From an uncultured Bacilli bacterium (lineage in GTDB: Bacteria; Bacillota_I; Bacilli_A; RF39; UBA660): DNA of 64,000 nt. This document shows positions 1 through 8,466 of this stretch, piece by piece (the stretch's first letter is position 1; the number at the start of each line of letters is the position of its first letter). A program made the position numbers and the translations under genes. The notes below the pieces were generated by a model. That model was not told where the DNA came from. It was given only the letters and a program-made list of their open reading frames with translations, and ran no database searches. The stretch covers positions 24,188-88,187 of the forward strand of contig CANRDQ010000001.1 of assembly GCA_947629395.1 (NCBI GenBank), read 5' to 3'.

Positions 1-77
1 TAAATGCTTATAATGTTGAAAGTAAAATGCTGGAAGAAAAGAAAAAAAGCGAAGAAAACACAAATAGTAAAGAATAG
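1..77 (+). CDS. 3' end of an upstream gene (partial)
   Basis: The frame beginning at base 3 stays open to a TAG at 75-77 and encodes 24 residues rich in Glu, Lys, Ser and Asn, as in a charged C-terminal tail. The stop sits inside the stem-loop of a good terminator, which supports a real gene end. The family cannot be told from so short a piece. Confidence 0.5.
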   Translation, partial: NAYNVESKMLEEKKKSEENTNSKE

Positions 78-91
78 TCTTTACTATTTTT
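65..91 (+). terminator. Rho-independent terminator of the upstream gene
   Basis: A perfect 9-bp stem (tagtaaaga / tctttacta) with a 4-base loop is followed by a T-run. It overlaps the stop codon of the partial gene. Confidence 0.8.
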
Positions 92-107
92 CATTTTTAT
101 TAATTTA

Positions 108-136
108 TTGAAATCAATAATATTAAGTGATATAAT
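108..136 (+). promoter_or_regulatory. Sigma-A-type promoter for the LtaS-like gene
   Basis: TTGAAA (108-113) and TATAAT (131-136) are separated by 17 bp, 19 bases upstream of the ATG at 155. Confidence 0.75.
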
Positions 137-154
137 TGACTATGTGAGGTTATT

Positions 155-2275
155 ATGAAAAAAGAGAAGAATAGAAAGATAAAATTTGATATAAAAGAAA
201 TAAAATCATATATTATAAAATATAAAAACAAAACAGTACACTTTTTAAAGAAAGTAAAAAAAGAACACTTAATATCTAAATATTGTAAAAATAATATTTT
301 GTTTTTTACATATCTTTTTACGTGTTTAATTAATTCTACTATGCTTAGATTTTTTACTATGCATACTATGGAGAATTATTTAGCTTTTAAACCTATTTTA
401 GCTGATTTAGCTATTCTGACTATTGTTGGTTCTTTTGCATATTTATTTAAGCCGAAAAATAGATTTAAATACTTGTTGGTAATAGAAATATTTTTCACAG
501 CTATTTGTATGATTAATTCTATTTATTATACATTCTACACATCATTTGCTTCTGTTTCTATGTTATCTCTTACTCAATATATTGGAGAAGTAGGGGATGC
601 AGTTACTGAAAATGTATTAGAATTAAAAGATTTATTATATGTATTTGGACCTTTACTTTTAATATTTGTTAATTTCAAATTAAAGAAAAATGGATATTTT
701 AATAAAGTTATTATTAAAAAAGAAAGAAAAAGACAAACACTTACAACTTTAATAGTAGGATGTGTTTTGGCAGTAATATTCACAGTAACACTATCTTCTC
801 TTGAAATAGGTCGTTTTGCTAAACAGTGGAATCGTGAATATGTTGTTATGCGTTTTGGAATATATGTATATCAATTTAATGATGCTTTTGTATCTCTTCA
901 ACCAAAACTTAATTCATTATTTGGTTATGATAATGCCATGAAAGAATTTAAAGAGTATTTCGCAGATAAACCAGAAGAAGCTACTAATGAATATACAAAT
1001 ATTTTTGAAGGTAAAAATGTAATTGCTATACATGGGGAAAGTATTCAGAATTTCTTACTTAATTTAAAATTTAATGGACAAGAAGTAACTCCAACTTTGA
1101 ATAAACTTTCTAAAGAAGGAATGTATTTTTCAAATTTCTATTCACAAGTTAGTGTAGGTACTAGTAGTGATTCCGAATTTACTTATAATACATCTTTAAT
1201 GCCAGCCCAAAGTGGTACTGCTTTTGTTAGTTATTTTGATAGAAAATATTATGCTATACCACAATTCTTAACAGAAAAAGGTTATTATACTTTTAGTATG
1301 CATGGTAATACTGCTGATTTCTGGAATAGACGTATTATGCATCAAAATTTAGGATATCAAAAATTCTATAGTAAAGAAACTTATGATGTTAATAAAGAAA
1401 ATACAATTGGTCTTGGTATTTCAGATAAAGAATTCTTTAAACAATCTATTGAAAAATTAAAGAAAATTAAAGAAAAAGGTAAGCCATTTTATGGATTATT
1501 AATTACTTTAACTAATCATACACCATTCTCTGATGTAGAAAAATATGGAGAGTTTGATGTTGATATTAAAAATGGTGGACTTGTAGATGAAGAAACAGGT
1601 CAACCAATACCATCTCCTTATATGGAAGGAACTAAATTAGGTAACTATTTTAAATCTGCTCATTATGCAGATGCAGCTTTAGGAGAATTTATTCAAGCAT
1701 TACAAGATAATGGTTTAATGGAAAATACTATTTTCCTTCTTTATGGAGATCATGATGCAAGACTTCCTAAAAAAGATTATAATCGTTTATATAATTATGA
1801 TGCTGCTACTGATACAGTAAAAACTGAAGAAGATGAGGGATATGTTAATTTTGACGATTATCAATATGAATTAAATCGTAAAGTTCCATTTATAATTTGG
1901 GACCCTAATATGAAAGGTACTAAATTAAATAAAGAAATTACTAATGTAATGGGAATGTATGATGTTACACCTACTTTAGGAAATATGTTAGGATTTAAAA
2001 ATAAATATGCTTTAGGACATGATATCTTTAATATAAAAGAAAATAATATAGTTGTATTCCCTAATGGAAACTGGGTTACTAATAATGTATATTATAATAG
2101 TCAAAAAGGAGAATATTTAACATTAAAAGAGACAGCTATTAGTGAAGACTATATAGAGAAAAATAATGAATATTCAGAGAAATTATTAAGAGTATCTGAT
2201 GATATTATTGTATTTGATTTATTTAAGAAATTATCTGAACAAGAGGCAGATGCTTTTGCTAAAGAAGGAGAATAA
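155..2275 (+). CDS. LtaS-type sulfatase-fold phosphoglycerol transferase (lipoteichoic acid synthase family)
   Basis: A membrane enzyme of the LtaS family, which moves glycerol phosphate from phosphatidylglycerol to an anchored acceptor outside the membrane. Five hydrophobic segments fill roughly residues 45-220, followed by an extracellular sulfatase-fold domain from about 280. Visible family motifs are HGES with the likely metal ligand Glu295, the nucleophile segment GTSSDSEF (336-342) and GDHD (531-534). In S. aureus LtaS the nucleophile is the Thr just before SDSEF; here that position is Ser337, with Thr336 next to it. Length (706 aa) is somewhat above the usual 640-650, mainly through a basic N-terminal extension. 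The next gene starts 3 bases after the stop, so the two are probably co-transcribed. Whether it makes LTA or another glycerol-phosphate polymer cannot be told. Confidence 0.85.
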   Translation: MKKEKNRKIKFDIKEIKSYIIKYKNKTVHFLKKVKKEHLISKYCKNNILFFTYLFTCLINSTMLRFFTMHTMENYLAFKPILADLAILTIVGSFAYLFKPKNRFKYLLVIEIFFTAICMINSIYYTFYTSFASVSMLSLTQYIGEVGDAVTENVLELKDLLYVFGPLLLIFVNFKLKKNGYFNKVIIKKERKRQTLTTLIVGCVLAVIFTVTLSSLEIGRFAKQWNREYVVMRFGIYVYQFNDAFVSLQPKLNSLFGYDNAMKEFKEYFADKPEEATNEYTNIFEGKNVIAIHGESIQNFLLNLKFNGQEVTPTLNKLSKEGMYFSNFYSQVSVGTSSDSEFTYNTSLMPAQSGTAFVSYFDRKYYAIPQFLTEKGYYTFSMHGNTADFWNRRIMHQNLGYQKFYSKETYDVNKENTIGLGISDKEFFKQSIEKLKKIKEKGKPFYGLLITLTNHTPFSDVEKYGEFDVDIKNGGLVDEETGQPIPSPYMEGTKLGNYFKSAHYADAALGEFIQALQDNGLMENTIFLLYGDHDARLPKKDYNRLYNYDAATDTVKTEEDEGYVNFDDYQYELNRKVPFIIWDPNMKGTKLNKEITNVMGMYDVTPTLGNMLGFKNKYALGHDIFNIKENNIVVFPNGNWVTNNVYYNSQKGEYLTLKETAISEDYIEKNNEYSEKLLRVSDDIIVFDLFKKLSEQEADAFAKEGE

Positions 2276-2278
2276 AAT

Positions 2279-2914
2279 ATGAAAACTAAAAAAAGAATGA
2301 AAAAAAAGGTTAAAATAACTTTAATTGTAATAATTATCTTAATCGTATTAGTTGGAGCATTTGCTTGTTATTCTATATTTTTTAAGAAAACAGAAACTAA
2401 TACTGTTAAAGTGGAAAAAGAAATTAAGGAATATGGATATATTTTAAAGGATTCAAAGAGTAAAAAATATAAAAAATTATTTTATAAATTAGCTGATGTT
2501 TTGGAAGAAGACCCAGTAGATGAAGAAAAATATGTTAAATTAATTTCTAGAATGTATTTACTTGATTTCTATTCATTAGATGATAAACTAGCGAAAACAG
2601 ATGTTGGTGGTGTAGACTTTGTACATAGTGCCGCAATCACTGATTTCTTAGAAGAAGCTGAAGATACTGTGTATAAATATCTTGAAAGTGATTTATATAA
2701 TCAAAGAAAACAAAAATTACCTACTGTTGAAGATGTTAAAATAGAAAGTGTTGAACAAGAAGAATTTGCTTATGGAGAAGAAGTAGATGATAAGGCTTAT
2801 GTTGTTAAGGCTACTTTAACTTATAAGGGTGATGATGATATGGGTTATCCTACTGAAGCAACTTTAAAATTTGTTCATGAAAAAAATAAACTTTCATTAG
2901 TTGAAGCCTCTTAA
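2279..2914 (+). CDS. Single-pass membrane-anchored protein of unknown function
   Basis: A 211-residue protein with a strongly basic N-terminus, one hydrophobic segment (about residues 12-35) and a hydrophilic, acidic domain predicted to lie outside the cell. No catalytic motif is recognised. It starts 3 bases after the LtaS-like stop and shares its terminator, so it may assist the LtaS-like enzyme or the envelope (inference from position only). Confidence 0.8.
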   Translation: MKTKKRMKKKVKITLIVIIILIVLVGAFACYSIFFKKTETNTVKVEKEIKEYGYILKDSKSKKYKKLFYKLADVLEEDPVDEEKYVKLISRMYLLDFYSLDDKLAKTDVGGVDFVHSAAITDFLEEAEDTVYKYLESDLYNQRKQKLPTVEDVKIESVEQEEFAYGEEVDDKAYVVKATLTYKGDDDMGYPTEATLKFVHEKNKLSLVEAS

Positions 2915-2924
2915 GGCTTTTTTC
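2904..2924 (+). terminator. Rho-independent terminator of the LtaS-like operon
   Basis: A 6-bp stem (aagcct / aggctt) with a 4-base loop and a run of T; it overlaps the stop codon of the preceding gene. Confidence 0.8.
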
Positions 2925-3011
2925 TTTACAAGAAAATGTAAACTTTTTTATTAATATATTGTATAGAATTAAAAATTATTTTATACTATAAATAATAGGA
3001 GAGGATAGGAA

Positions 3012-3968
3012 ATGAAAAAGCTAAAAGGTATATTATTATTGATTGCAGTAGCAGCTTTATTTCAAATAAGTGATGTAGATGCTGCTGTGGCAACAGGAAA
3101 AGATTCTAAGTCAGGTCTTTCATACAGTGTTGAATCAGTACGTGTTTTTGTAAGAAATGATGAGGGATTAAAGGATTTTGTACATACTCCTGATAATGAT
3201 AGTAAAATTTGGGAACAAGATGTTACTGGTTCAGTTACGATGAATCCAGGTGGACCTGTTGTGTACAAAATGAAAAATGGAGCACAATTAATCACTGTTA
3301 AACTTAATGTTGAAGGTGGAGAAGAAAAATTAAAGACTGTTTTAGAAGAAAAGGTACGTGCTTTAAAATCTAGTTTAAAAGGTGGAACTGATAACAAATA
3401 TTTCTGTACAGTATCAGTTGTTTACAAGTTACAATTACCAAATGGAATAACTCATATTGGAGATAATGATTATAAAAATGTATTTAACAAAGAATTAACA
3501 CCAAGTGATGCGACTGCGTCAAATGCTAGTGTTGGATTATATCAAATGTTATATACTGAAATTTATGATTCATCTGCAGATACTTTCGCAGGTGCTAATG
3601 CTACTATGACTTATGATAGTGGTAAAGTAGCTACTTCACGTGGTCTTGATATTCCATTATTTGATGAATATTTATTATTTGATAGTGAAACTATTACATT
3701 AGGACTAGAAAAATATAGATTTATGGTACATGATATACCAAATCTAGAAAAGAGTGCATACTTCTTAGAAGATATTGATTTATCTAATCAAGGTGATGAT
3801 GATGAAGAATCTTCACCAACAGAAGAAGCACAAAATACAACTCAAACTCAAGTTATTAACAATGTACCAGATACAGATGCTAAGATGGGTAGTATTGTGT
3901 TGTTTGGATCATCATTACTACTATTAGGTGCTGGTGTGCTTGTTTGGGAATTAAAAAAGACATATTAA
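3012..3968 (+). CDS. Secreted surface protein with C-terminal membrane anchor
   Basis: A 318-residue protein with an N-terminal signal peptide (about residues 1-25, ending near DVDAA), a polar domain, an acidic Ser/Thr/Gln-rich linker (about 255-285) and a C-terminal hydrophobic segment followed by a short basic tail. No LPXTG-like motif lies before the last segment, so it is probably a plain type I membrane protein. A GGAGAGG-like ribosome site precedes the ATG. No family recognised. Confidence 0.8.
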   Translation: MKKLKGILLLIAVAALFQISDVDAAVATGKDSKSGLSYSVESVRVFVRNDEGLKDFVHTPDNDSKIWEQDVTGSVTMNPGGPVVYKMKNGAQLITVKLNVEGGEEKLKTVLEEKVRALKSSLKGGTDNKYFCTVSVVYKLQLPNGITHIGDNDYKNVFNKELTPSDATASNASVGLYQMLYTEIYDSSADTFAGANATMTYDSGKVATSRGLDIPLFDEYLLFDSETITLGLEKYRFMVHDIPNLEKSAYFLEDIDLSNQGDDDEESSPTEEAQNTTQTQVINNVPDTDAKMGSIVLFGSSLLLLGAGVLVWELKKTY

Positions 3969-3997
3969 AAGATTACTCGAAAAAGTAATCTTTTTTT
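3968..3997 (+). terminator. Rho-independent terminator
   Basis: Nine-bp stem (aaagattac / gtaatcttt) followed by a T-run, directly after the stop codon. Confidence 0.85.
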
Positions 3998-4082
3998 GTC
4001 TAATTCTTTTTTTGTAAGACATTGTCGAAACTATACAAAAATTAATACTTTTATTCTATATTGTTAATGTGAGGAGGAATTT

Positions 4083-4430
4083 ATGTTTAAAGTTATTACT
4101 AATTTCAATCAAGGTATTCTCTTTATGAAATTAGAAGGAGAGTTAACTGATGAAACATTTAAAGATTTTGCGGCTGAGATAAATTATTTTTTATATAAGC
4201 AAGGAATGAATTATTTAGTTTTTAATTTTGATGAGTTAGAAATAAAAGAACAACAGGTTTTACAATTAGTGGCGAATAAGTTAATAGAAATATGCTTAAC
4301 TAATGGTAGAGTAGCTTTGTGTGGCTTGAACAAAGAACAAATAAGAGAACTTGATTGTGGTAATAATAATCTTATATACGTAAAAAGTGAATTGGAGGCA
4401 TTTAAATATTTACATACACAGAAAGGATAA
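4083..4430 (+). CDS. spoIIAA: SpoIIAA-like STAS protein lacking the regulatory serine
   Basis: A 115-residue protein with the length and strand pattern of a STAS-domain anti-anti-sigma factor, directly upstream of the sigF-like gene, which is where spoIIAA belongs. In B. subtilis SpoIIAA the loop reads MDSSG, with Ser58 phosphorylated by SpoIIAB. The matching loop here reads KEQQV (residues 55-59), so both serines and the glycine are gone. A GAGGAGG site precedes the ATG. No spoIIAB lies between it and sigF: only six bases separate the genes. It is probably a diverged SpoIIAA that cannot be controlled by phosphorylation, or a STAS relic with another role. The assignment rests on fold pattern and position. 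Confidence 0.6.
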   Translation: MFKVITNFNQGILFMKLEGELTDETFKDFAAEINYFLYKQGMNYLVFNFDELEIKEQQVLQLVANKLIEICLTNGRVALCGLNKEQIRELDCGNNNLIYVKSELEAFKYLHTQKG

Positions 4431-4436
4431 GATAAA

Positions 4437-5075
4437 GTGCAAGATATACTAGAATATGAAAGGCTAGTTTATGATATTATAAAAAGATATAGTAATTATT
4501 ATGATAAAGATGATCTCTATCAAGCAGGAATGTTAGGTCTAGCTAAAGCCTATAAAAAGTTTGATGAAAGATATGATACAAAATTTTCCACCTTTGCTTA
4601 TTTTTATATAAAAGGGGAAGTCTGTAGTTATATTAGAGATAATAATGGTGTAAAAGTTAATAAAGATTTACTAAAATTAAATAAATCTTTAGAAAAAGCT
4701 AGAGAAGTATTAAGTCAAAAATTACAGAGAATGCCTACTGATCAAGAACTTTCGTTATTTTTGGAAGTTGATGAAGATTTAATTTCACAAGCAAATGCAA
4801 TTTCTTCTCCAGTTAAAAGTTTAGATGATGAAAATGAAACACAAGAAGTAAATTTATATAATTATATAAAAACAGAAGATAAAAACTTAGATAGTGATAT
4901 AATTGATTTAAAAGTAGAACTTGAAAAGTTATCTGCTGAAGAAAAAAATATTATATATAATCGTTATTATAATGGTTTAACACAAAGTGAGATATCAAAC
5001 AATTTAGGTATTAATCAAGTTCAAGTTTCTAGAAAAGAAAAAAAGATTTTACAAAAATTAAAAACAAGATTATAA
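4437..5075 (+). CDS. sigF: Sporulation sigma factor (SigF-like)
   Basis: A 212-residue sigma-70-family factor. Region 2 is clear (core-binding DLYQAGMLGLAKAYKKFD, then FSTFAYFYIKGEV), as is a C-terminal region 4 helix-turn-helix (LTQSEISNNLGINQVQVSR). The start is GTG, with AAAGGA at the end of the upstream gene. A SpoIIAA-like gene upstream and spoVAC-D-E downstream match the conserved spoIIA-spoVA neighbourhood, which favours SigF over SigG. Known SigF acts in the forespore and is held inactive by SpoIIAB; the gene for that anti-sigma factor is not next to it here. Confidence 0.8.
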   Translation: MQDILEYERLVYDIIKRYSNYYDKDDLYQAGMLGLAKAYKKFDERYDTKFSTFAYFYIKGEVCSYIRDNNGVKVNKDLLKLNKSLEKAREVLSQKLQRMPTDQELSLFLEVDEDLISQANAISSPVKSLDDENETQEVNLYNYIKTEDKNLDSDIIDLKVELEKLSAEEKNIIYNRYYNGLTQSEISNNLGINQVQVSRKEKKILQKLKTRL

Positions 5076-5103
5076 AAGTTGAAAATTATTTTCAACTTTT
5101 TTT
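5074..5103 (+). terminator. Rho-independent terminator after sigF
   Basis: A 12-bp stem (aaaagttgaaaa / ttttcaactttt) with a 3-base loop and T-tail. It starts at the sigF stop and separates sigF from the spoVA genes. Confidence 0.85.
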
Positions 5104-5146
5104 GTATCAAATAAAAAATAAAATTCATACTAATAGTGGTGATAAT

Positions 5147-5584
5147 ATGAAAAATGAAAAATATGAAAAGATAGTAGGTAAATATAAAGCTAAAGAAAAT
5201 AGAGTAAAAAATGCAGTAGTGGCATTTATTGTTGGAGGTTCTGTTGGAGTAATTGGTGAACTTTTAATAGAATTATTTTGTTATAAGTTTCATATTTCCA
5301 GAAGTGAAGCTTCAGCTTTTATGATTATAACTTTAATATTTATCGGTTCACTTGGTACCGCATTAGGATTCTTTGATAAATTAGTAGGATTTGCTAGATG
5401 TGGATTATTAATTCCAATAACAGGGTTTGCTCATTCTATGACAAGTGCTGCCTTGGATTATAGAAAAGAAGGATTCGTAACAGGAATAGGTGCTAATATG
5501 TTTAAACTAGCAGGGACGGTAATAATATATGGAGTTGTATCAGCTTGGTTTTTTGGAATTATCAGGCTGATAATAGGAGGTTAA
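5147..5584 (+). CDS. spoVAC: Stage V sporulation protein AC
   Basis: A 145-residue integral membrane protein matching the SpoVAC family: three or more hydrophobic segments and the conserved stretch around DKLVGFARCGLLIPITGFAHSM. SpoVAC is part of the inner-spore-membrane channel that moves dipicolinic acid during sporulation and germination. I chose the ATG at 5147 (TGGTGAT upstream) over the in-frame TTG at 5102, which lies inside the sigF terminator. spoVAD begins 1 base after the stop. Confidence 0.92.
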   Translation: MKNEKYEKIVGKYKAKENRVKNAVVAFIVGGSVGVIGELLIELFCYKFHISRSEASAFMIITLIFIGSLGTALGFFDKLVGFARCGLLIPITGFAHSMTSAALDYRKEGFVTGIGANMFKLAGTVIIYGVVSAWFFGIIRLIIGG

Positions 5585-5585
5585 G

Positions 5586-6581
5586 ATGACTTTTAAATTT
5601 AATAATGTTTTTGTAGATAATACAGCTACTGTGGCTAATATATATGAAACAAAAGGACCTTTAAATAAATATTTTGATAAAAAATATGATGATTTATATT
5701 GTGGAGAAAAAACTACAGAAAAAGCTGAAGTTAGGATGTTAAAAGATAGTATTCAAATGCTTTTAAAGAAAACTGGTAAATCTAAAGATGACATTGATTT
5801 AGTTTTAGCAGGAGATTTAACTAATCAAATAACAGCTTCTAATTTTGCGACTAGTTGGATGAATGTTCCTTTTTTAGGATTATTTAATGCTTGTGCTACT
5901 AGTATGGAAGGAGTAATAATAGGAGCTAGTTTAATAGATGGTAAAAAGATAAAGAATTGTATTTGTTCTACTAGTTCTCATAACATGGTTAGTGAAAAAC
6001 AATTTAGAAATCCAACTGAATATGGAGCACCGAGACCTAATACAGCGACTTTTACAGCTACAGGTGGAGCTTCTATTATGTTGTCAAACACTAAAAGTGA
6101 TATTGCTGTGGAAAGTGCTACTATAGGAAAAATTGTGGATTTTGCTCAGAATGATCCTAATAATATGGGAGCAGTAATGGCACCAGCTGCAGCTGATACT
6201 TTGGTTACACACTTAAAAGATTTAAAACGAACTGTAAATGATTATGATTTAATTTTAACGGGGGATTTAGGATTTTATGGAAAACAAATACTTACAGATT
6301 ATTTAAAAGAAGAATATAATATAACTTTAACTAAAAAGAATTACAATGATTGTGGAGTTATGTTATATGATTTAAAAAAACAACCTGAAGTTATGGCAGG
6401 AGGTAGTGGACCTGTTTGTAGTGCTCTTGTTAATTATAGTTATATCTATAAGTTATTAAAAGAAAAGAAATTAAAAAGAGTATTATTAATTACAACAGGA
6501 GCTTTATTTTCACCAACTTCTGTATTTCAAAAAGAAAATATTCTAAGTATTGCTCATGCAGTTAGTTTGGAGGTCAAATAA
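5586..6581 (+). CDS. spoVAD: Stage V sporulation protein AD
   Basis: A 331-residue thiolase-fold protein of the SpoVAD family, close to the usual 338 aa. Recognisable stretches include FNACATSMEG and LTGDLGFYGKQIL. In B. subtilis SpoVAD binds dipicolinic acid directly at the spore inner membrane. An AGGAGG site lies just before the ATG, and the stop codon overlaps the spoVAE start by one base. Together with spoVAC and spoVAE it forms the most conserved spoVA core. Confidence 0.93.
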   Translation: MTFKFNNVFVDNTATVANIYETKGPLNKYFDKKYDDLYCGEKTTEKAEVRMLKDSIQMLLKKTGKSKDDIDLVLAGDLTNQITASNFATSWMNVPFLGLFNACATSMEGVIIGASLIDGKKIKNCICSTSSHNMVSEKQFRNPTEYGAPRPNTATFTATGGASIMLSNTKSDIAVESATIGKIVDFAQNDPNNMGAVMAPAAADTLVTHLKDLKRTVNDYDLILTGDLGFYGKQILTDYLKEEYNITLTKKNYNDCGVMLYDLKKQPEVMAGGSGPVCSALVNYSYIYKLLKEKKLKRVLLITTGALFSPTSVFQKENILSIAHAVSLEVK

Positions 6582-6931
6582 TGATTTATATAAATTCGTT
6601 TTTATTTGCGGGATTCATTTGTTGTATTTCTCAAATAGTATTAGATAATACAAAGCTTACTCCTGGTCATATAACTAGTTTTTTAGTTATAGTAGGTAGC
6701 GCTTTAGATACTTTTAATATTTATGATAAAATCGTAGAAGTAGTAGGTGGAGGTGCATTAGTACCAATTACGAGTTTTGGACATTTATTGATTCATGGTG
6801 CTTTAGCTAAAGCTTCATCTATGGGACCTCTTGGTATTGTAATGGGAATGTTTGATTTAACAGCTTCCGGTATTACAGCAGCTATTATATTTTCCTTTAT
6901 ATTTGCAGTTATATTTAAACCAAAGAATTAA
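6581..6931 (+). CDS. spoVAE: Stage V sporulation protein AE (AEb type)
   Basis: A 116-residue membrane protein with three hydrophobic segments and the family stretch GGGALVPITSFGHLLIHGA. It shows the usual sequence kinship with SpoVAC. It is the last gene of the spoVAC-D-E unit; spoVAA, AB, AEa and AF are absent here, so this is the minimal channel set. A bidirectional terminator follows. Confidence 0.92.
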   Translation: MIYINSFLFAGFICCISQIVLDNTKLTPGHITSFLVIVGSALDTFNIYDKIVEVVGGGALVPITSFGHLLIHGALAKASSMGPLGIVMGMFDLTASGITAAIIFSFIFAVIFKPKN

Positions 6932-6967
6932 AAAAAGAAAATTTCTTAGTCGGAATTTTCTTTTTTT
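6930..6967. terminator. Bidirectional terminator between spoVAE and the carboxypeptidase gene
   Basis: A 14-bp A/T-rich stem (aaaaaaagaaaatt / aattttcttttttt) that ends both converging genes. It overlaps the stop of the minus-strand gene. Confidence 0.8.
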
Positions 6968-8010
6968 GTAAATAATATAATACTACTTCCACCAATTAAT
7001 AATAGTATTCCTAGTATAGTAGTAGAAGAGTGTGCTATAGTATCAGGAACTTCTACAGTTATACTTTGAATAGTCTCATTATTAGCATTCTTATATATTC
7101 TAGATTTTGCTTTAGTGTTATCTTCAATGGTGTTATTGCTTTCATTGTTAAATTTATCATTTGTGTTAGTGTTATCTTCAATGGTGTTATTGTTTTTATT
7201 GTTAGATTTATCATTTGTGTTAGATTTATTTTCTGTTGATTCATCTTCCTCTTTTAGGTCAGGAATTACAGTTTCTTCAGAATTAGTATTATCCTCTGAT
7301 GGTGTAGGTTCTACACTTGGTTCGGGAGTAGGAGTAACCTCAGGAGCAGGGGTTGGATTATCTCTAGTGGCGAACAAGGCTTGAGCTTCTGGAGTATTTA
7401 CAAATTGGTCATATGTAATTGAGTATTTAGGACGTCCAGAAGTTGTAGTTTTATATTTTGCATAAGCTTGTGCTAATTGAGTTCCTACGAATCTAAAATG
7501 ATGTTTTTCATTAGACATATTCCAGAATCTATTAATAAAACCAAATTGTTCACTATGCGCATATAGCCATTCATTAACTTGTGCAATATTGATTCTACCT
7601 CTATCGTGATTAGCAATATCAATAGTAGAACCTAATTGATGTTCAGAATAACCTGCTTGTGCAGGGCTATTTCCTGTAACAGATTTTTGTTGTTCAAAAC
7701 TACGATAACAAGAATTTATACCAATAGAGATTCCTTCTGCGGCGGCAGCAGCCTCCATAGCTTGATAAGCATCCCAAGTTTCAGTAGTTAAATAACATTC
7801 ACCATCTAAACTAACTCTGCCTGTATCAACTAATGGTGGAACATATTCACTACCAAGTCCACCAGGAAAGTTTTTAATAGCAATATGAGCATCACTTGCA
7901 TAATCACGGCTACCATTGTATTCAGCACTAGCCGTAGTACCTGTAAACATAATAGTTATTACTAAAAATAATACAACTAATTTTTCAAAAGTTTTTCTTA
8001 ATTTATTCAT
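6946..8010 (-). CDS. Secreted D-alanyl-D-alanine carboxypeptidase, VanY/M15B family, membrane-anchored
   Basis: A peptidoglycan-trimming enzyme: signal peptide (about residues 1-30), M15B domain (about 60-210), a long Thr/Pro/Asn/Glu linker and a C-terminal hydrophobic anchor with a short charged tail. Zinc and catalytic motifs are visible: SEHQLGSTIDIAN (His and Asp ligands) and NEKHHFRFVG (in place of the usual EPWHWRYVG). I chose the ATG at 8010, 6 bases after GGGTGAG; an in-frame GTG at 8025 overlaps that site. The linker carries two copies of an 18-residue repeat. A promoter-like TTGCTA-16-TATAAT lies just upstream. A spore role is possible, since dacF adjoins spoIIA in Bacillus, but this gene faces the other way. 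Confidence 0.88.
   Translation of the reverse strand: MNKLRKTFEKLVVLFLVITIMFTGTTASAEYNGSRDYASDAHIAIKNFPGGLGSEYVPPLVDTGRVSLDGECYLTTETWDAYQAMEAAAAAEGISIGINSCYRSFEQQKSVTGNSPAQAGYSEHQLGSTIDIANHDRGRINIAQVNEWLYAHSEQFGFINRFWNMSNEKHHFRFVGTQLAQAYAKYKTTTSGRPKYSITYDQFVNTPEAQALFATRDNPTPAPEVTPTPEPSVEPTPSEDNTNSEETVIPDLKEEDESTENKSNTNDKSNNKNNNTIEDNTNTNDKFNNESNNTIEDNTKAKSRIYKNANNETIQSITVEVPDTIAHSSTTILGILLLIGGSSIILFTKKENSD
7112..7219. repeat. Two tandem copies of a 54-bp unit in the carboxypeptidase linker
   Basis: Two near-identical 54-bp units keep the reading frame (18 residues each, Asn/Asp/Thr-rich around NNTIEDNT). A partial third start follows at about 7220. Such a linker repeat can vary in copy number between strains. 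Confidence 0.8.
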
Positions 8011-8059
8011 ATCAATCTCACCCACGAAAAGTTATTATAACATTTTTTTAATTTTTAGC

Positions 8060-8094
8060 AAAAAAAATAACTATTAATTTTTTATTAACAGTTA
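8060..8094 (-). terminator. Terminator of the RNHCP gene
   Basis: On the minus strand an 11-bp stem (with one G-U pair) is followed by a run of T; it overlaps the stop codon. Confidence 0.75.
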
Positions 8095-8393
8095 CCTTTA
8101 GTCGATATTTCTATTATTTTATCCATATCATCATCTTTAGCAATAATATTTTTATGTGTTTCGCCACACTTTTCACATTTATAAATAATTTTAAAAGTAT
8201 CTTTATATTTTTCTATACCAATTGGTTTTAAAAGTCCTTTACAGTTATTCGCTCTATCTCCAGGATTTATATCGACATGTTTAGAATATAAACAAAAAGG
8301 GCAATGATCTCTTGTAGTATAATTTAAAGGTTCTACTTCTTTATTACAGTTTTCGCAAATAAATTGTTCATCTCTTTTTACAAATTGTTTCAT
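8085..8393 (-). CDS. RNHCP-domain zinc-ribbon protein
   Basis: A 102-residue protein with CxxC pairs near both ends (CENC, CEKC) and the central signature RDHCPFCLYSKHVD, which matches the RNHCP family (arginine, aspartate or asparagine, HCP). The family is widespread but its role is unsettled. The ATG at 8393 follows AGGTGA by 6 bases; the in-frame GTG at 8402 overlaps that ribosome site. It is divergent from scpA. Confidence 0.85.
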   Translation of the reverse strand: MKQFVKRDEQFICENCNKEVEPLNYTTRDHCPFCLYSKHVDINPGDRANNCKGLLKPIGIEKYKDTFKIIYKCEKCGETHKNIIAKDDDMDKIIEISTKGNC

Positions 8394-8466
8394 CAAAATC
8401 ACCTATAAATTCATTATACCACATCTATATAGTTTTATGTTATAATGATTATAGTTGGTGATGTAT

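Noticed and set aside
7112..7219. CRISPR-like repeat
   Set aside because: Only two copies, directly abutting, without spacers and in frame with a coding sequence.
7030..7384. Hydrophobic plus-strand frames opposite the carboxypeptidase linker
   Set aside because: They mirror the Asn/Asp/Thr-rich linker and its tandem repeat; no start signals.
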